5,148 bases of DNA. Source: Microcaldota archaeon. GTDB taxonomy: Archaea > Micrarchaeota > Micrarchaeia > Micrarchaeales > CABMGC01. Shown here piece by piece: positions 3,915 to 5,148 of the stretch. The first letter of the stretch is position 1. Each line of letters begins with the position of its first letter. The stretch spans positions 1 through 5,148 of the forward strand of contig JASHXR010000121.1 of the NCBI GenBank assembly GCA_030043435.1. The letters run 5' to 3'. Under the pieces are notes generated by a model. That model saw nothing but the letters and a program-made list of their open reading frames with translations, was not told the origin of the DNA and did no database searches. A program made the translations under genes and the position numbers.

Positions 3915-5148
3915 ATGATATACAATACCATGTCGAGGAGCGTCGAGAGGTTCGAGGAGAGGGCGCGCGGCAAGGTCGAGATGTTCGTCTGCGGCAACAC
4001 CGTCTACGACGACGCACACCTTGGGCACGCGAAGACATACATAAACTTCAGCGTCGCGGCGAGGTGGCTCAGGCACCTAGGCTACGTGGTCAGGTACGCG
4101 CAGAACATAACCGACATAGACGACAAGATAATAGCCAGGGCAGCGGAGAGGGGCGAGGAGCCGAGGGAGCTTGCGAGGCGCTACGAGAGGCGCTTCCTTG
4201 AGGACATGGACGCCATAGGCGTGAGGCAGGACGTCGACGAGTACCCAAGGTCGCACGACTTCATAGCCGAGATAGGGGAGCAGATAGGCGCGCTGCTCAG
4301 CAACGGCTATGCCTACCGTCTCGGAGGCGACGTCTACTACGACGTGGCGCGCTTCCCCGAGTATACCCAGCTCTCGAGGGTGAGGCTCGACGAGCTTGCA
4401 AGGCACAGGATAGAGCCGAGGGAGGGGAAGAGGAACACATACGACTTCGCGCTCTGGAAGGCAGCCAAGGAGGGTGAGCCCTCGTGGAGGATCGAGGTCA
4501 TGGAGGGGGGGGAGAGGATCACGCTGGACGGGAGACCCGGATGGCACATAGAGGACACTGCGATAACGCACAGCCTCTTCGGGCCGCAGTACGACCTGCA
4601 CGGCGGCGCGGCTGAGCTGATCTTCCCGCACCATACAAACGAGATAGCCCAGGCCGAGGCCGCGTTCGGGAAGCGCCCGCTCGTCAAGTACTGGATGCAC
4701 TCCGGGGTGCTCACCGTGGACGGCGAGAAGATGTCAAAGAGCCTGGGCAACTTCATAACTGTGCGCGACCTGCTGAAGAGGCACAGCGCCGAGGCGCTCT
4801 GGCTGCTCGTCTGCTCGACGCACTACAGGAAGGAGATAGACTACACCGAGGCGGTGATGGAGGCTGCGGAGCGGAGGCTGAGGCAGATGCACGCAGCCTT
4901 CGGCATCTTCTACAACATGGCCGAGGCAGGGAAGGATGAGGCCGAGGACACGGAAGCAGGCGCGGTTGGCACTACTGCAAGGCGTCTAGAAGAGGGGTTC
5001 TCGGCTGCGATGAACAGCGACCTCAACACGCCCCTGGCGCTCCAGGAGCTTCAGTCTGCCATCGGCGCGCTCAGGAGGTTCGCAGGCTCCAACGTCTCAA
5101 TTGGAGGGAAGGCAAAGGCCGATGCCGTCGGCGCGGTACTCGGCCTCG
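3915..5148 (+). CDS. cysS: Cysteinyl-tRNA synthetase, class I, 3'-truncated by window edge
   Basis: 411 codons are present of a usual total of about 460-480. The enzyme activates Cys with ATP and charges tRNA-Cys. The N-terminus, M-I-Y-N-T-M-S-R, matches the family opening. C26 precedes the HIGH-type motif H35-L-G-H38. N-I-T-D-I-D-D-K lies at 64-71, G-R-P-G-W-H-I-E at 206-213, F-P-H239-H-T-N-E243 in the zinc region, W-M-H at 260-262 and K-M-S-K-S at 272-276. A DALR-type helical region begins after about 300. Of the four zinc ligands known in E. coli (C28, C209, H234, E238), C26, H239 and E243 are kept but the second Cys is D214. I recall W-H-I-E-D also in other archaeal CysRS, so this is probably a lineage trait. 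An in-frame ATG at 3858 would add 19 Gly/Ala/Pro-rich residues; CGA, CAA and GAA codons there look unlike the rest, so 3915 is preferred. Eight consecutive G bases at 4505-4512 do not break the frame. Confidence 0.96.
   Translation, partial: MIYNTMSRSVERFEERARGKVEMFVCGNTVYDDAHLGHAKTYINFSVAARWLRHLGYVVRYAQNITDIDDKIIARAAERGEEPRELARRYERRFLEDMDAIGVRQDVDEYPRSHDFIAEIGEQIGALLSNGYAYRLGGDVYYDVARFPEYTQLSRVRLDELARHRIEPREGKRNTYDFALWKAAKEGEPSWRIEVMEGGERITLDGRPGWHIEDTAITHSLFGPQYDLHGGAAELIFPHHTNEIAQAEAAFGKRPLVKYWMHSGVLTVDGEKMSKSLGNFITVRDLLKRHSAEALWLLVCSTHYRKEIDYTEAVMEAAERRLRQMHAAFGIFYNMAEAGKDEAEDTEAGAVGTTARRLEEGFSAAMNSDLNTPLALQELQSAIGALRRFAGSNVSIGGKAKADAVGAVLGL

Noticed and set aside
4505..4512. Run of eight G bases as a possible frameshift
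   Set aside because: The cysS frame reads through correctly with family motifs on both sides.
4077..4756. Minus-strand open frames opposite cysS
   Set aside because: These are shadow frames of a gene whose plus-strand frame carries the HIGH and KMSKS motifs.

Overview
The window looks like a piece of a GC-rich archaeal chromosome. The evidence is an Spt5-uL11 gene pair, a tiny eL41 ribosomal protein gene (a family found in archaea and eukaryotes, not bacteria), an archaeal-type S-adenosylhomocysteine hydrolase and cysteinyl-tRNA synthetase, BRE/TATA-type promoters lying very close to start codons, and GGTG/GAGG-type Shine-Dalgarno motifs. Coding sequence favours AGG for Arg and ATA for Ile despite high GC. 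Scattered ribosomal genes and a Ser/Thr/Asn-rich anchored surface protein would fit a DPANN lineage such as Micrarchaeota, but the lineage is inference only.

Layout, left to right. (1) 1-641, plus strand: the C-terminal KOW domain of transcription elongation factor Spt5, then 2 nt later the complete uL11 gene. The usual archaeal partners L1 and L10 do not follow. (2) 642-1181, plus strand: a clear archaeal promoter and a short-leader gene for an unrecognised four-helix membrane protein. (3) 1182-1399: a convergent intergenic gap with one good hairpin and nothing else convincing. (4) 1400-2865, minus strand: eL41 followed by ahcY. The eL41 gene is too short for ordinary ORF calling, has no ATG/GTG/TTG immediately before its conserved N-terminal extension, and probably has a long leader containing a strong stem-loop. 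(5) 2977-3009: an AT-rich divergent promoter region with an imperfect dyad, which separates the minus-strand eL41/ahcY pair from the plus-strand genes. (6) 3028-3804, plus strand: a secreted or membrane-anchored protein with 12 N-glycosylation sequons and a carbohydrate-binding-like beta-sandwich motif. (7) 3858/3915-5148, plus strand: cysteinyl-tRNA synthetase, cut by the right edge, with two competing start codons.

Most of the window is housekeeping: transcription elongation, the ribosome, the methyl cycle and tRNA charging. Two lineage-specific genes are interspersed. I see no mobile element, CRISPR array, tRNA, rRNA or defence system, and no sign of a new multi-gene system. The most notable points are the hidden eL41 gene with its unclear start and structured leader, the heavily sequon-decorated surface protein, and the conserved-position substitutions in uL11, AhcY and CysS.
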